From contig NZ_CALMFB010000067.1 of NCBI RefSeq assembly GCF_937863155.1, forward strand, positions 1 through 47,068: 47,068 nt of DNA. Reading direction: 5' to 3'. How positions within the stretch are numbered: position 1 is the first letter of the stretch; every line of letters starts with the position of its first letter. Positions 7,504 to 16,734 of the stretch are shown one piece after another. Both the position numbers and the translations under genes were made by a program. Source of the DNA: an uncultured Brevundimonas sp. (GTDB lineage: Bacteria; Pseudomonadota; Alphaproteobacteria; Caulobacterales; Caulobacteraceae). The notes beneath the pieces are model-generated. The model did no database searches. It was not told the DNA's origin and was given only the letters and a program-made list of their open reading frames with translations.

Positions 7504-8544
7504 TCAGGCGGCCGTCAGTTGACCGCAGACGAAGGCGGCCTCGCCCGCGTTCAGCAGGGCGGCCAGCACCGGCTCGGCGTTCTCCGGGCTGACGATCAGG
7601 ATGAAGCCGACGCCGCAGTTGAAGGTGCGGCGCATCTCGTGGTCCGCCACGCCGCCGGTCTCCTGAAGCCACTGAAAGACGTGGGGCAGGGGCCAGGCGT
7701 CCCAGTCGAAGGCGGCGTTCAGCCCCTCGGCGATGCAGCGCGGCGGGTTTTCGATCAGGCCGCCGCCGGTGATGTGGGCCGCGCCCTTGATCAGGCCCGC
7801 CTTCATCAGCGGCAGCACTGGCTTCACATAGATTCGCGTCGGCTCCATCAGCGCCTGGGCCAAAGTGCGGTCCTTGGCGAAGGGGGCATCGTCGCCCCAG
7901 GTCAGGCCCGAGGCCTCGACGATCTTGCGCACCAGCGAATAGCCGTTCGAGTGCGGGCCGGACGAGGCCAGGCCGATGATGATGTCGCCCGCCGACTGAC
8001 GATCCAGATAGGGCAGGACATGCCCCCGCTCGACCGCCCCGACCGAGAAGCCGGCCAGGTCATAGTCGCCGCCCGCATACATGCCGGGCATTTCGGCCGT
8101 TTCGCCGCCCACCAGGGCGCAGCCGGCCTGGCGACAGCCCTCGGCGATGCCGGCCACGACGCGGCGCGCCGCGTCCACGTCCAGTTTGCCCGTGGCGTAA
8201 TAATCCAGGAACATCAGCGGCTCGGCGCCCTGGGCCAAGAGGTCGTTGACGCACATGGCGACCAGATCGACGCCCACGCCGTCGTGACGGCCCGTCTCGA
8301 TGGCGATCTTCAGCTTGGTGCCCACGCCGTCGGTCGTGGTGACGATCAGAGGATCGGTGAAGCCTGCGGCCTTCAGGTCGAACAGCGCCCCAAACCCGCC
8401 CAGCGACGCCTCGGCGCCCGGCCGCCGGGTCGACTTGGCCAGCGGCTTGATGGCGTCCACCAGCATCTCGCCCGCGTCGATATCGACCCCCGCGTCGGCA
8501 TAGGTCAGACCGTTCTTCAGCGCATCGTCGGACGGGAGGGTCAT
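7504..8544 (-). CDS. purM: Phosphoribosylformylglycinamidine cyclo-ligase (AIR synthetase)
   Basis: ATP-dependent ring closure of FGAM to AIR, the fifth purine step. 346 residues, as in the family. Motifs: [17 protein letters not shown] near the N-terminus, the GFGALFDL segment, [37 protein letters not shown], and [11 protein letters not shown]. The frame extends upstream, but ATG 8544 is preceded by a purine-poor region and gives the standard N-terminus. First gene of purM-purN. Confidence 0.97.
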   Translation of the reverse strand: MTLPSDDALKNGLTYADAGVDIDAGEMLVDAIKPLAKSTRRPGAEASLGGFGALFDLKAAGFTDPLIVTTTDGVGTKLKIAIETGRHDGVGVDLVAMCVNDLLAQGAEPLMFLDYYATGKLDVDAARRVVAGIAEGCRQAGCALVGGETAEMPGMYAGGDYDLAGFSVGAVERGHVLPYLDRQSAGDIIIGLASSGPHSNGYSLVRKIVEASGLTWGDDAPFAKDRTLAQALMEPTRIYVKPVLPLMKAGLIKGAAHITGGGLIENPPRCIAEGLNAAFDWDAWPLPHVFQWLQETGGVADHEMRRTFNCGVGFILIVSPENAEPVLAALLNAGEAAFVCGQLTAA

Positions 8545-8731
8545 GGCGGAACCTGATTTGCGGACGTATGGCGGGCTATTGGCACGGAGTAGGGCCACGA
8601 GGCCAGAGGCGGGGCCGCTATAGGCTCTAAACTTTCGGTTCCTCTAAAAGAAGCGTTGTGCCATGACGGTGATCGATAAGCGGTTGGAGTCCCTCAGGGA
8701 TGTTTAGCGACCGCCGTGTGGGGAACACAAA

Positions 8732-9415
8732 ATGAAAATGCTGTCGCCATGGTCCGCAATCGCGGCGGCGCTCGCTCTTGTGCTGGTGGCCGGACCCGCC
8801 GTGGCGCAGAATCATATCGCCAACCCCAGTTTTGAGGATCCGGCGCTGGCCCCGGGCAATGCGACCCTGAACACCATACCCGGATGGTCCGGTTTGACGG
8901 TCGGGTGCTGCGGCTATGGCGTATCCTACGAGATCGGCCAGCTTCCGACGCCGTACGGGGATCAATGGGGCTATACCAACGGCGGTACTGCGGCGATCGC
9001 CCAGCAGACCGCGAAAACCGTCGTCGCCCAAGAGGCCTACACCGCATCGGCGGCGTTCGGCCAGCGGACGGACAACCCGGCCAACAGCCCGACGCTGGAG
9101 CTTTGGGCCGGCGGGACGGTTGTGGATGGTGATGTGATCGGTGGAACCCTGGTCGCTTCCCAGGCGGTGGCCACGACGGCCGGCGTCTTCACCATGGGCA
9201 CGGTCACCTGGGTCGCGCCCGTCGGCAGCCCCTTGATCGGACAGCCGCTTACGGTGCGCCTGAGCAATGTCGGCGGCGCCCAGACCAACTATGACAATGT
9301 CAGCCTTCTGGCGGTCAACACCGTTCCGACGCTGTCCGAATGGGGAATGATCCTGTTCGGTCTGATTCTGGCCGGCGGATCGGCATGGCTGGTTCAGAGG
9401 CGCCAGCTGGTCTGA
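8732..9415 (+). CDS. Secreted IPTL-CTERM sorting-domain protein
   Basis: 227 residues. A signal peptide (about 1-25, ending AVAQ) is followed by a Gly/Thr-rich beta domain that starts with NHIANPSFEDP and resembles galactose-binding-like or DUF642-type jelly rolls (my impression of the fold). The C-terminus is an IPTL-CTERM sorting signal: VPTLSEWGMILFGLILAGG, a hydrophobic helix, then a basic tail QRRQ. Such signals direct proteins to exosortase- or archaeosortase-like processing at the cell surface. No sorting enzyme is in the window. The upstream gap (8545-8731) contains a GCTATAGG box at about 8618 with no good -35. Codon use looks slightly less biased than its neighbours. Confidence 0.8.
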   Translation: MKMLSPWSAIAAALALVLVAGPAVAQNHIANPSFEDPALAPGNATLNTIPGWSGLTVGCCGYGVSYEIGQLPTPYGDQWGYTNGGTAAIAQQTAKTVVAQEAYTASAAFGQRTDNPANSPTLELWAGGTVVDGDVIGGTLVASQAVATTAGVFTMGTVTWVAPVGSPLIGQPLTVRLSNVGGAQTNYDNVSLLAVNTVPTLSEWGMILFGLILAGGSAWLVQRRQLV

Positions 9416-9458
9416 ACGCCCGAAGCGCCTAAATCGCCGCGAAATGTGATGCGCGCAC

Positions 9459-9489
9459 TTGTCACAGGGGGCGGCGTCGGGGCTATAGC
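9459..9489 (+). promoter_or_regulatory. rnd promoter, apparently leaderless
   Basis: TTGTCA at 9459-9464, 17 bases, then GCTATAGC at 9482-9489. The rnd ATG begins at 9496, where transcription should start, and no Shine-Dalgarno is present. Confidence 0.6.
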
Positions 9490-9495
9490 ATCCGA

Positions 9496-10647
9496 ATGAC
9501 GCCGATCACCACCAATGACGCCCTGATCGCCTTCTGCGAGCGACTGGCGGGCGCGCCCTTCATCGCCGTGGACACCGAGTTCATGCGCGAGACGACATAC
9601 TGGCCCAAGCTGTGCCTGATCCAGGCGGCCTCGGCGACCGATGCGGGCAATATCGACCCGCTGGCCGAGGGGCTGGACCTGACGCCCTTCCTGGACCTGC
9701 TGCGCAACCCCGACATCCTGAAGGTCTTCCATGCCGCCCGGCAGGACGTGGAGATCTTCGTGCGCCTGGGGGCCATGCCCACGCCGATGTTCGACACCCA
9801 GGTGGCCGCCATGGCCGCCGGCTTCGGCGATCAGGTCAGCTATGAATCCCTGGTGCGCCAGATGCTGCGCCAGGAGGTGGACAAGGGCAGCCGCTTCACC
9901 GACTGGGCCCGCCGCCCGCTGTCGGATGCGCAACTGACCTATGCCCTGGGCGATGTGACCCATCTGGCGGCCCTTTATCCCAAGCTGCGCGACCGGCTGG
10001 CCCGGGACGGGCGGCTGGCCTGGGTGACGGCCGAGATGGAGGATCTGACCGATCCGGCCGTCTATGACACCGATCCCGAAAACGCCTGGAAGCGGCTGAA
10101 ACCCAAGAAATATGCGGCCAAATATCTGGCGGCGTTCAAGGCCACGGCGGTGTGGCGTGAACGCGCGGCCCAGGAGCGCGACCAGCCGCGCGGACGCATC
10201 CTGAAGGACGAGGCCATCGACGAGATCGCCACCCAGGCGCCGACCGACGCTGAGGCGTTCAACCGCCTGCGGTCCGTGCCCAAGGGATTCGGCGGCTCGC
10301 GCCTGGGCCAGGAGCTGACGGCCGAGCTGGCGCGCGTTCTGGCCGACCCCGAAGCCCATGCGCCCAAGCTGGAACGGCCGGCCCACGGCCAGCCGGCGCC
10401 GCCGTCGGTGGTCGAACTGCTGAAGGTGCTGCTGAAGGCCAAGAGCGACAATGCCGGCGTGGCCACCAAGCTGATCGCCAATGTCGCCGACCTGGAGAAG
10501 ATCGCCCTGGACGACAATGCGCCGGTCGAGGCCATGAGCGGCTGGCGCCGTCAGCTGTTCGGCGAGGATGCGCTGAAGCTGAAACGCGGCGAAATCGCCC
10601 TGGTGCTGAACGGCGCCCGGGTCGAGGTGGTCGAGATCGAGGGCTGA
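9496..10647 (+). CDS. rnd: Ribonuclease D
   Basis: 3'-5' exoribonuclease acting on tRNA precursors and other stable RNAs. 383 residues. All DEDDy catalytic residues are present: Asp26 and Glu28 (VDTEF), Asp84 (AARQDVEIF), and Tyr149 with Asp153 (YALGDVTHL). HRDC-type helical domains follow at about 200-285 and 295-370. The ATG lies at the expected transcription start of a strong promoter, so the mRNA is probably leaderless. It is convergent with the efflux operon. Confidence 0.95.
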   Translation: MTPITTNDALIAFCERLAGAPFIAVDTEFMRETTYWPKLCLIQAASATDAGNIDPLAEGLDLTPFLDLLRNPDILKVFHAARQDVEIFVRLGAMPTPMFDTQVAAMAAGFGDQVSYESLVRQMLRQEVDKGSRFTDWARRPLSDAQLTYALGDVTHLAALYPKLRDRLARDGRLAWVTAEMEDLTDPAVYDTDPENAWKRLKPKKYAAKYLAAFKATAVWRERAAQERDQPRGRILKDEAIDEIATQAPTDAEAFNRLRSVPKGFGGSRLGQELTAELARVLADPEAHAPKLERPAHGQPAPPSVVELLKVLLKAKSDNAGVATKLIANVADLEKIALDDNAPVEAMSGWRRQLFGEDALKLKRGEIALVLNGARVEVVEIEG

Positions 10648-10676
10648 CCCGCCCGCGCGAGGGCGGGCGGTCTCTC
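10648..10676. terminator. Hairpin between convergent rnd and efflux operon
   Basis: CCCGCCC (10648-10654), a 6-base loop, GGGCGGG (10661-10667), then a weak pyrimidine tract CGGTCTCTC. The stem is strong and the T-run poor. It may work on both strands. Confidence 0.5.
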
Positions 10677-10685
10677 AGGCGCCGT

Positions 10686-12116
10686 TTACTCGCCCCAGCC
10701 GCCGGCCAGGGCCTTGAACACCGCGATCTGGTAGGTGGTGATCAGGGCGTCGGACGACGCCAGCTGCGCGTCGGCGCCCGCCAGGGTGCGTTCGGCGTCC
10801 AGCACCGTCAGGAAGCTGTCGGCCCCCGCGTCGAAACGCAGGCGCGACAGGCGCGCGGCGGTGGCGGCCTGATCGCGTGCGGCCTTCAGGGCGGCGTTGC
10901 GGTCCAGTTCGCTGGCGTAGTTGGCCAGAGCCGTCTCGGTTTCCTGCAGCGCGGTCAGCACCGTCTGGTCGAAGGTGGCCAGAGCAGCGTCCGAAGCGGC
11001 CCCCGCCTGTTTGATCCGCGCGCGAGCAGCCAGGATGTTGGGGAAGGACCAGCTGATCAGCGGGCCGACGCTGAAGCGGAAATTCTCGCTGTCGCCCAGG
11101 CCGTTGCTGTCCAGAGCCGTGGCGCCGAAGCCGCCGCCCAGGCGGATGCTGGGAAACAGGTCGGCGGTGGCCACATTGACGCGCGCGCCGGCGGCGGCCA
11201 GGGCGCGTTCGGCCTGGCGCACATCGGGTCGGCGGGCCAGAAGCGCGGCGCCGTCGCCCACCGGGATCGGCTGGTTCAGGCGCGGCGGCGCAGCACAGGC
11301 GCGGGCCGCCTGGGACGCCTCGGCGGGCGGACGGCCGGTCAGGACCGCCAGTCGGAACAGGGCGCCGTCGCGCTGGGCCCGCAGCGGCGGCAGACCGGCG
11401 CGGGTCTGGTCCAGAACGGCGCGGGCGCGGGCGACGTCCAGGCCGTTGCCGGTTCCGGCATCCAGCAGACGCTGGGTCAGGCCGGCGGTTTCGGTCTGAA
11501 GCTGCAGCGTGCGCTCGACCGCCGCGATCTGGGCGTTGGCCGAACAGGCGTCGGCATAGGCGCGGGCCGTCTCGGCCGCGACGGTGACGCGCACCACGTC
11601 TCGCGCGGCGGCGGCGGCGTCCGCATCGGCGCGGGCGGCGCGGATCGACGATCCGACCCTGCCGAACAGGTCGATCTCGTACGCCACGTCCAGGCCGACG
11701 TCATAGGTTTCGACCTCGGGCGCCTTCTGGCCCGCAGGCAGGCCGGGCACGGTGGCGGCCGAGGCGCGGCTGCGGTTGGCGGCGGCGTTGACCGTGGTCG
11801 AGGGCAGGCGGCCGCTGCGCGCCTCGCCCAGGGCGGCGCGGACCCGGCGCAGATTGGCGTCGGCGGCCTCCAGGTCGTTGTTCTCGGCCAGGGCCTGTTC
11901 GATCAGACCGTCCAGCACCGGGTCGGCGTACAGCCGCCACCAGTCGTCGCGGGCCTGGGCGGCCGATACGGCGGGGGTCGAGGCCCCCATGAAGGCGCCC
12001 GACGCGGCGGGGGGTAGGGTGGCGTCGGGCGCCTTCGGCCCGACCGCGCACGCCGACGTCAGAAGGGCGGCGACGGCGCTGGCGGTCAGGAAGCGGTAGG
12101 AACGAGGGGTGGTCAT
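10686..12116 (-). CDS. NodT/OprM-type outer-membrane efflux lipoprotein (TolC family)
   Basis: The outer-membrane channel of a tripartite RND drug pump. 476 residues with a signal peptide ending in the lipobox LTSAC (Cys21), then the usual DWWRLYADPVLDGLIEQAL, NNDLEAADANLRRVRAALGEARSG and YEIDLFGRV blocks. A second repeat of the coiled-coil hairpin lies in the C-terminal half (LLARRPDVRQAERALAAAG, FPSIRLGGGFG). Its ATG shares one base pair of overlap with the stop of the pump gene (TGATG). Last gene of the adaptor-pump-channel operon. Confidence 0.93.
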   Translation of the reverse strand: MTTPRSYRFLTASAVAALLTSACAVGPKAPDATLPPAASGAFMGASTPAVSAAQARDDWWRLYADPVLDGLIEQALAENNDLEAADANLRRVRAALGEARSGRLPSTTVNAAANRSRASAATVPGLPAGQKAPEVETYDVGLDVAYEIDLFGRVGSSIRAARADADAAAAARDVVRVTVAAETARAYADACSANAQIAAVERTLQLQTETAGLTQRLLDAGTGNGLDVARARAVLDQTRAGLPPLRAQRDGALFRLAVLTGRPPAEASQAARACAAPPRLNQPIPVGDGAALLARRPDVRQAERALAAAGARVNVATADLFPSIRLGGGFGATALDSNGLGDSENFRFSVGPLISWSFPNILAARARIKQAGAASDAALATFDQTVLTALQETETALANYASELDRNAALKAARDQAATAARLSRLRFDAGADSFLTVLDAERTLAGADAQLASSDALITTYQIAVFKALAGGWGE

Positions 12117-15100
12117 CAGGCGTCTCCCAGACGCGGGGCGGCCGGCGCGGTCTCGGGTTCGGGACCGTCGTGCGGAGGGAAGCCCTCGGTCGTCGGAATG
12201 GTGCGCTCGCGGTCGGGCGCATGCGGCATCTTCGACGCGATCCAGCGACAGATCACATAGAAGACCGGGGTGAAGATCAGGCCGAAGAAGGTCACGCCCA
12301 GCATCCCCGAGAAGACGGCTGTGCCCAGCGACTGACGCATCTCGGCCCCCGGCCCGGTCGCCAGCATCAGCGGCACGACGCCGAAGATGAAGGCGAACGA
12401 GGTCATCAGGATCGGACGCAGGCGCGTCTGGGCGGCGCGCACGGCGGCGTCCCAGCGGTTCAGGCCTTCTTCCTCGGCCTGTTTGGCGAACTCGACGATC
12501 AGAATGGCGTTCTTGGCCGCCAGGGCGATCAGAACCACCAGCCCGACCTGGACCAGGATGTTGTTGTCCAGTCCGCGCAGATTGACGCCGATCATCGCCG
12601 CCAGAATGCACATGGGCACGATCAGAACGACCGCCAGCGGCAGGGTGAAGGCCTCGTATTGCGCGGCCAGCACCAGGAAGACGAACACCACCGCCAGCAC
12701 GAAGACCATGGCTGCGCCGCCGGACGCCTGCTTCTCCTGCAGGGCCAGGCCGGTCCATTCGTACGAGAAGCCTTCGGGCAGGGCGTTGGCCGCCAAGCCT
12801 TCCATGGCCCCCAGCGCCTGGCCGGACGAAACGCCGGGCGCGGGCTGTCCCTGAAGTTCGGACGCCGGGAACAGGTTGTAGCGCACGACGCGGGCCGGGC
12901 CTGAGTCTTCACGCAGGGTGGCGACCGATCCGATCGGCACCATGGCGCCGGTGGCCGAACGGGTTTTCAGATTGGCGATGTCGGCGATGTCGTCGCGCGC
13001 CGACGGCTCGGCCTGGGCGGTGACGCGGAAGGTGCGGCCCAGATAGTTGAAGTCGTTGACGTAGGACGAACCCAGATAGATGCCCAGGGTGTCGAACACC
13101 GACGACGGCTGGACCCCCATCATCAGGGCGCGGTCGCGGTCGATGTCGGCCGCGATGCGGGGCGAACCGGTGTTGTAGGTCGAGAAGACCTGCTGCACCT
13201 GGTCGGGCATCTGGGCCGCGCCGCCCATCATGGCGAAGGTGGCGCCTTCCAGGGCGCGATAGCCCTGGCCCGAGCGGTCCTGAACCATCAGCTGGAAGCC
13301 GTTGCCGTTGCCCAGGCCCTGAACGGCGGGCGGGGCGATGACGAAGATGTTGGCTTCCTCGATGCCCGCGGTGGCGCCGGTGATGGCGCCGGCCAGGGCG
13401 GCCGCGGCGGATTCACGCGTCTTGCGTTCCTTGAAGTCGTCCAGACGGATGAACAGGGTCGCGGCGTTGGAGCCGAACGAGAAGCTGGACCCGTCCAGGC
13501 CGGCGAAGGCCACGGCGCCATCGACGCCTTCGGTGGACGAGATGATCTCGTTGGCGCGCATCATCACCGCTTCGGTGCGTTCCAGCGACGATCCGGGCGG
13601 CAGCTGCACCACGCCGATCAGGAAGCCCTGATCCTGTTCGGGAATGAAGCCCGAGGGCGTGTCGATCAGGCGCCAGCCGGTCAGGGCCAGAAGCCCGACA
13701 TAGATGGCCAGCATCATGGCGACCATCCGCACCAGGCGCGCCGTCAGACGGCCATAGCGGTCGGACAGCCAGTCGAAACCGGCGTTGAAGCGCCGTCCGG
13801 CCTCGCCCAGATAGTAGAGGAGGGTTCCCAGAACGCCCGGACGCCGACGCGGCGCCTCGTGGTTGTGCGGCTTCAGCAGCAGGGCGGCCATGGCCGGCGA
13901 CAGGGTCAGAGACACCAGCAGCGACACCACCGCCGCCGTCGAGATGACGATGGCGAACTCGCGATAGAAGATGCCGGGGATGCCGGGCACGAACATGGTC
14001 GGCACGAACACCGACACCAGCACCAGGCCGATGGCGATCAGGGCGCCGGACACTTCCTGCATCGACCGATAGGCCGCCTCGCGCGGGGTCAGGCCCTCGC
14101 GGATGTAGCGTTCGACGTTCTCGACCACGACGATGGCGTCATCGACCACGATGCCGACCGCCAGAACCAGGGCGAACAGGCTGAGCGAGTTGATCGAATA
14201 CCCCAGCATCAGCTGGACCGCGAAGGTCGCCACCAGGGCCACCGGAATGGCCACGATCGGAATGATGGCGGCGCGCCAGGTCTGCAGGAAGACCACGACC
14301 ACCAGCACGACCAGGAAGATGGCTTCGATCAGGGTGTGCTGAACCGACTCCACCGAGGCGGCGACGAATTCGGTCGGGTTGTAGGGTATGGAGACATTCA
14401 TGCCCTGGGGCAGTTCGGCGCGCAGGGTCTCGACCTCATGCAGCACCCGCTCGGCGGTGGCCAGGGCGTTGGCGCCCGGCTGCTGGACGATGGCGATGCC
14501 GACGCCGCGCTGGCCGTCGAAGAAGCCCTTGATGCCGTAATCCTGGGCGCCCAGTTCGACACGCGCCACGTCGCGCACGCGGGTCACGCGGCCTTCGGCG
14601 TCGGTCTTCAGCACGATGTCCGAGAACTGGTCCGGGTCGCTGAGGCGGCCCTGCACCTGGACCGGCAGCTGGAAGGCGGCGGCGTTGGTGGCGAAGGGCG
14701 GCTGGCCGATGGCGCCGGCCGCGGCCTGGACGTTCTGGGCCCGCAGGGCGCCGACGATTTCCTGGGCCGTCAGATTGCGCGCGGCGGCCTTGCCCGGGTC
14801 GATCCAGACCCGCATCGAATAGTTGCCGCCGCCGAAGACCTGGACGTTGCCCACGCCTTCGATCCGCAGCAGGCGGTCGCGCAGCTGGGAGTTGGCGAAA
14901 TTGCCGATGTAGTCGTTGTCCAGCACCTCGCCCGGCGAGGTCAGGCCGACGATCATCAGGAAGCCGCTTTCGGCCTTGTTGACGGTCACGCCGATCTGGC
15001 GGACCTGTTCGGGCAGGCGCGGTTCGGCCAGGGCGACGCGGTTCTGGACCAGAACCTGGGCGTCATCCAGATCGACCCCCGGCTGGAAGGTGACGGTGAT

Positions 15101-15373
15101 GGACACGCCGCCGTCCGACGTCGATGACGACGACAGATACAGCATGCCCTCGACGCCGTTCACCTCCTGCTCGATGGGGGCGGCCACGGTCTCGGCCACC
15201 GTCTCGGCGGAGGCGCCGGGATAGGCGGTGTTGATGGTGATCGTCGGCGGCGCGATCTCCGGGTACTGCGACAGCGGCAGCAGCGGATAGGCGAACACCC
15301 CCATCAGGGTGATGAACACCGCGATCACGGCCGCGAAGATCGGCCGGTCGATGAAGAAGCGGGAAATGTTCAT
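12116..15373 (-). CDS. RND efflux pump inner-membrane subunit (HAE1 family, AcrB/MexF-like)
   Basis: Proton-driven export of hydrophobic compounds. 1085 residues, slightly longer than AcrB, with the N-terminus NISRFFIDRPIFAAVIAVF typical of the family, twelve predicted membrane segments and two large periplasmic loops. In TM4 the proton-relay pair appears in AVGIVVDDAIVVVENVER (two adjacent Asp). FIPEQDQGFLIGVVQLPPG marks the second half. The C-terminal tail after the last helix is long and proline-rich. It follows the adaptor gene by seven bases. Closest relatives by sequence appearance are MexF/BpeF-type pumps; the substrate cannot be told. Confidence 0.95.
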   Translation of the reverse strand: MNISRFFIDRPIFAAVIAVFITLMGVFAYPLLPLSQYPEIAPPTITINTAYPGASAETVAETVAAPIEQEVNGVEGMLYLSSSSTSDGGVSITVTFQPGVDLDDAQVLVQNRVALAEPRLPEQVRQIGVTVNKAESGFLMIVGLTSPGEVLDNDYIGNFANSQLRDRLLRIEGVGNVQVFGGGNYSMRVWIDPGKAAARNLTAQEIVGALRAQNVQAAAGAIGQPPFATNAAAFQLPVQVQGRLSDPDQFSDIVLKTDAEGRVTRVRDVARVELGAQDYGIKGFFDGQRGVGIAIVQQPGANALATAERVLHEVETLRAELPQGMNVSIPYNPTEFVAASVESVQHTLIEAIFLVVLVVVVFLQTWRAAIIPIVAIPVALVATFAVQLMLGYSINSLSLFALVLAVGIVVDDAIVVVENVERYIREGLTPREAAYRSMQEVSGALIAIGLVLVSVFVPTMFVPGIPGIFYREFAIVISTAAVVSLLVSLTLSPAMAALLLKPHNHEAPRRRPGVLGTLLYYLGEAGRRFNAGFDWLSDRYGRLTARLVRMVAMMLAIYVGLLALTGWRLIDTPSGFIPEQDQGFLIGVVQLPPGSSLERTEAVMMRANEIISSTEGVDGAVAFAGLDGSSFSFGSNAATLFIRLDDFKERKTRESAAAALAGAITGATAGIEEANIFVIAPPAVQGLGNGNGFQLMVQDRSGQGYRALEGATFAMMGGAAQMPDQVQQVFSTYNTGSPRIAADIDRDRALMMGVQPSSVFDTLGIYLGSSYVNDFNYLGRTFRVTAQAEPSARDDIADIANLKTRSATGAMVPIGSVATLREDSGPARVVRYNLFPASELQGQPAPGVSSGQALGAMEGLAANALPEGFSYEWTGLALQEKQASGGAAMVFVLAVVFVFLVLAAQYEAFTLPLAVVLIVPMCILAAMIGVNLRGLDNNILVQVGLVVLIALAAKNAILIVEFAKQAEEEGLNRWDAAVRAAQTRLRPILMTSFAFIFGVVPLMLATGPGAEMRQSLGTAVFSGMLGVTFFGLIFTPVFYVICRWIASKMPHAPDRERTIPTTEGFPPHDGPEPETAPAAPRLGDA

Positions 15374-15380
15374 CTGGGTC

Positions 15381-16580
15381 TCAGTCGCCCGACGACAGGC
15401 TGTTGGCGAAGGTGGCGCTGGACGCCGGGGCCGGGGTGGTCACCGGGGCGGCGGAGCGCTGGGCGGTCGGGCGGATTTGCCCGGCCTTGGCCTGGACCTT
15501 CATGCCCGGCGCCTGGATGCGCTGGCCGCCGGCGATGATGACGCGGTCGGTGGCTTCCAGACCCGAGCGGATGACGCGCAGGCCATCGACCAGCGGGCCG
15601 GTCTGGACCGGGCGGGCCGAGACCGAGCCGTCGGCGGCGACCACCTGCACCACGCGGCGGGCCTGGTCGGTGGCGATGGCCGCATCGGGCACCAGCATGG
15701 CCTGATAGGTTCCCGAACCCGCCAGGCGGGCCTGGCCGAACATGCCGGGTTTCAGGAAGCCGTCGGCGTTGGGGATGGAGGCGCGCAGGCGGATCACGCC
15801 CGAGGCGGCGTCCACCGCATTGTCGGTGAAGGTCAGCTGGCCGGTGCGGCTGTAATCGCTTTCATCCTGCAGGCGCACCTCGATCGGGGCGGCGCCCTGA
15901 CGGGCCTGGCGCTGGTACTTCAGCAGCAGGGCTTCGGAGCCTTCGAAGACGAAATAGATCGGCGCGCTGGACACGATGGTCGTCAGGATGTCGGCCGCCG
16001 ACGATCCGCCGCCGACCAGATTGCCCGGATCGACCCGGCGGTCCGAGATGCGGCCCGAGATCGGGGCCGTCACGCGGGTGAACTCGACATCCAGCTGGCG
16101 TGCGCGGATGGCGGCGTTGGCGGCGGCCACGGCGGCCTCGGCCTGGGCCACGGCGCCGCGATTGGCGTCGGCCTCGGCCTGGGACACCGCCTGGGCGGCC
16201 AGCAGGCTTTCCGAACGGGCCAGATTGGCGCGGGCCAGGGTCAGTTGGGCCTCGGCCTGGGCCAGGGACGCGCGCGCCGACGCCAGGGCCGCCTGGGCCG
16301 GGCGGGCGTCCAGGGTGAACAGCAGCTGGCCGCGCCGCACATAGTCGCCGTCGCGGAAGTGAACGCCAGAGATGTAGCCGCCCACGCGGGCGCGCACGTC
16401 GACGCTCTGGGTCGCCTCGAACCGGCCGGTGAATTCATCCCAGTCCTGGACCTGGCGAACCAGCGGCGTGGCCACGGTCACGGCCGGCGCGGGGGGCGCC
16501 TGGGCCTCGCTGGGTTGGGTGCAGGATTGGAGCGCGACCGCCATCAGGGCGGACGCGACCACGACTTTGGCGGTGCGCAT
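15381..16580 (-). CDS. RND efflux periplasmic adaptor (membrane fusion protein)
   Basis: Links the RND pump to the outer-membrane channel. 399 residues with a signal peptide ending in a lipobox-like LQSC (Cys20). Then a beta-barrel/lipoyl region (DWDEFTGRFEATQSVDVRARVGGYI), an alanine-rich hairpin at about 95-165, and FTRVTAPISGRISDRRVDPGNLV, which closes the lipoyl domain. ATG 16580 gives the signal peptide; the frame extends 13 codons further with no support. First gene of the operon, transcribed away from the tetR-type gene with shared operators. Confidence 0.93.
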   Translation of the reverse strand: MRTAKVVVASALMAVALQSCTQPSEAQAPPAPAVTVATPLVRQVQDWDEFTGRFEATQSVDVRARVGGYISGVHFRDGDYVRRGQLLFTLDARPAQAALASARASLAQAEAQLTLARANLARSESLLAAQAVSQAEADANRGAVAQAEAAVAAANAAIRARQLDVEFTRVTAPISGRISDRRVDPGNLVGGGSSAADILTTIVSSAPIYFVFEGSEALLLKYQRQARQGAAPIEVRLQDESDYSRTGQLTFTDNAVDAASGVIRLRASIPNADGFLKPGMFGQARLAGSGTYQAMLVPDAAIATDQARRVVQVVAADGSVSARPVQTGPLVDGLRVIRSGLEATDRVIIAGGQRIQAPGMKVQAKAGQIRPTAQRSAAPVTTPAPASSATFANSLSSGD

Positions 16581-16636
16581 GTGAGGAGAAATCCCTTCTT
16601 GTCGCCGACCGGCCGCCAATGGGGAGGGCGCCGCTA

Positions 16637-16652
16637 GTCAACGTGTGGTGAC
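16637..16652. promoter_or_regulatory. Operator 1 for the divergent TetR regulator
   Basis: GTCAAC-GTGT-GGTGAC, one mismatch from a perfect palindrome and the same half-site as operator 2, centred 40 bp away. It lies at the predicted start site of the efflux operon. Confidence 0.6.
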
Positions 16653-16716
16653 TTAATGGAGAGCGTTGCTCCGCTTGTCAACGCCTGTTGACATAGCCAT
16701 ATTGCAACTGTGGTTA
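16653..16716. promoter_or_regulatory. Divergent promoters and operator 2 of the efflux/tetR pair
   Basis: Operator 2 is a perfect 18-bp palindrome, TGTCAAC-GCCT-GTTGACA (16676-16693). Each end is a TTGACA -35 box. To the right TTGACA (16688-16693), 17 bases, TGGTTA (16711-16716) would drive the regulator. To the left TTGACA (16681-16676), 17 bases, CATTAA (16658-16653) would drive the pump operon. A repressor on this site would block both. The -10 boxes are weak, so some basal repression-independent control is possible. Confidence 0.65.
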
Positions 16717-16734
16717 TTTCGGAGTCCGCCTGAA

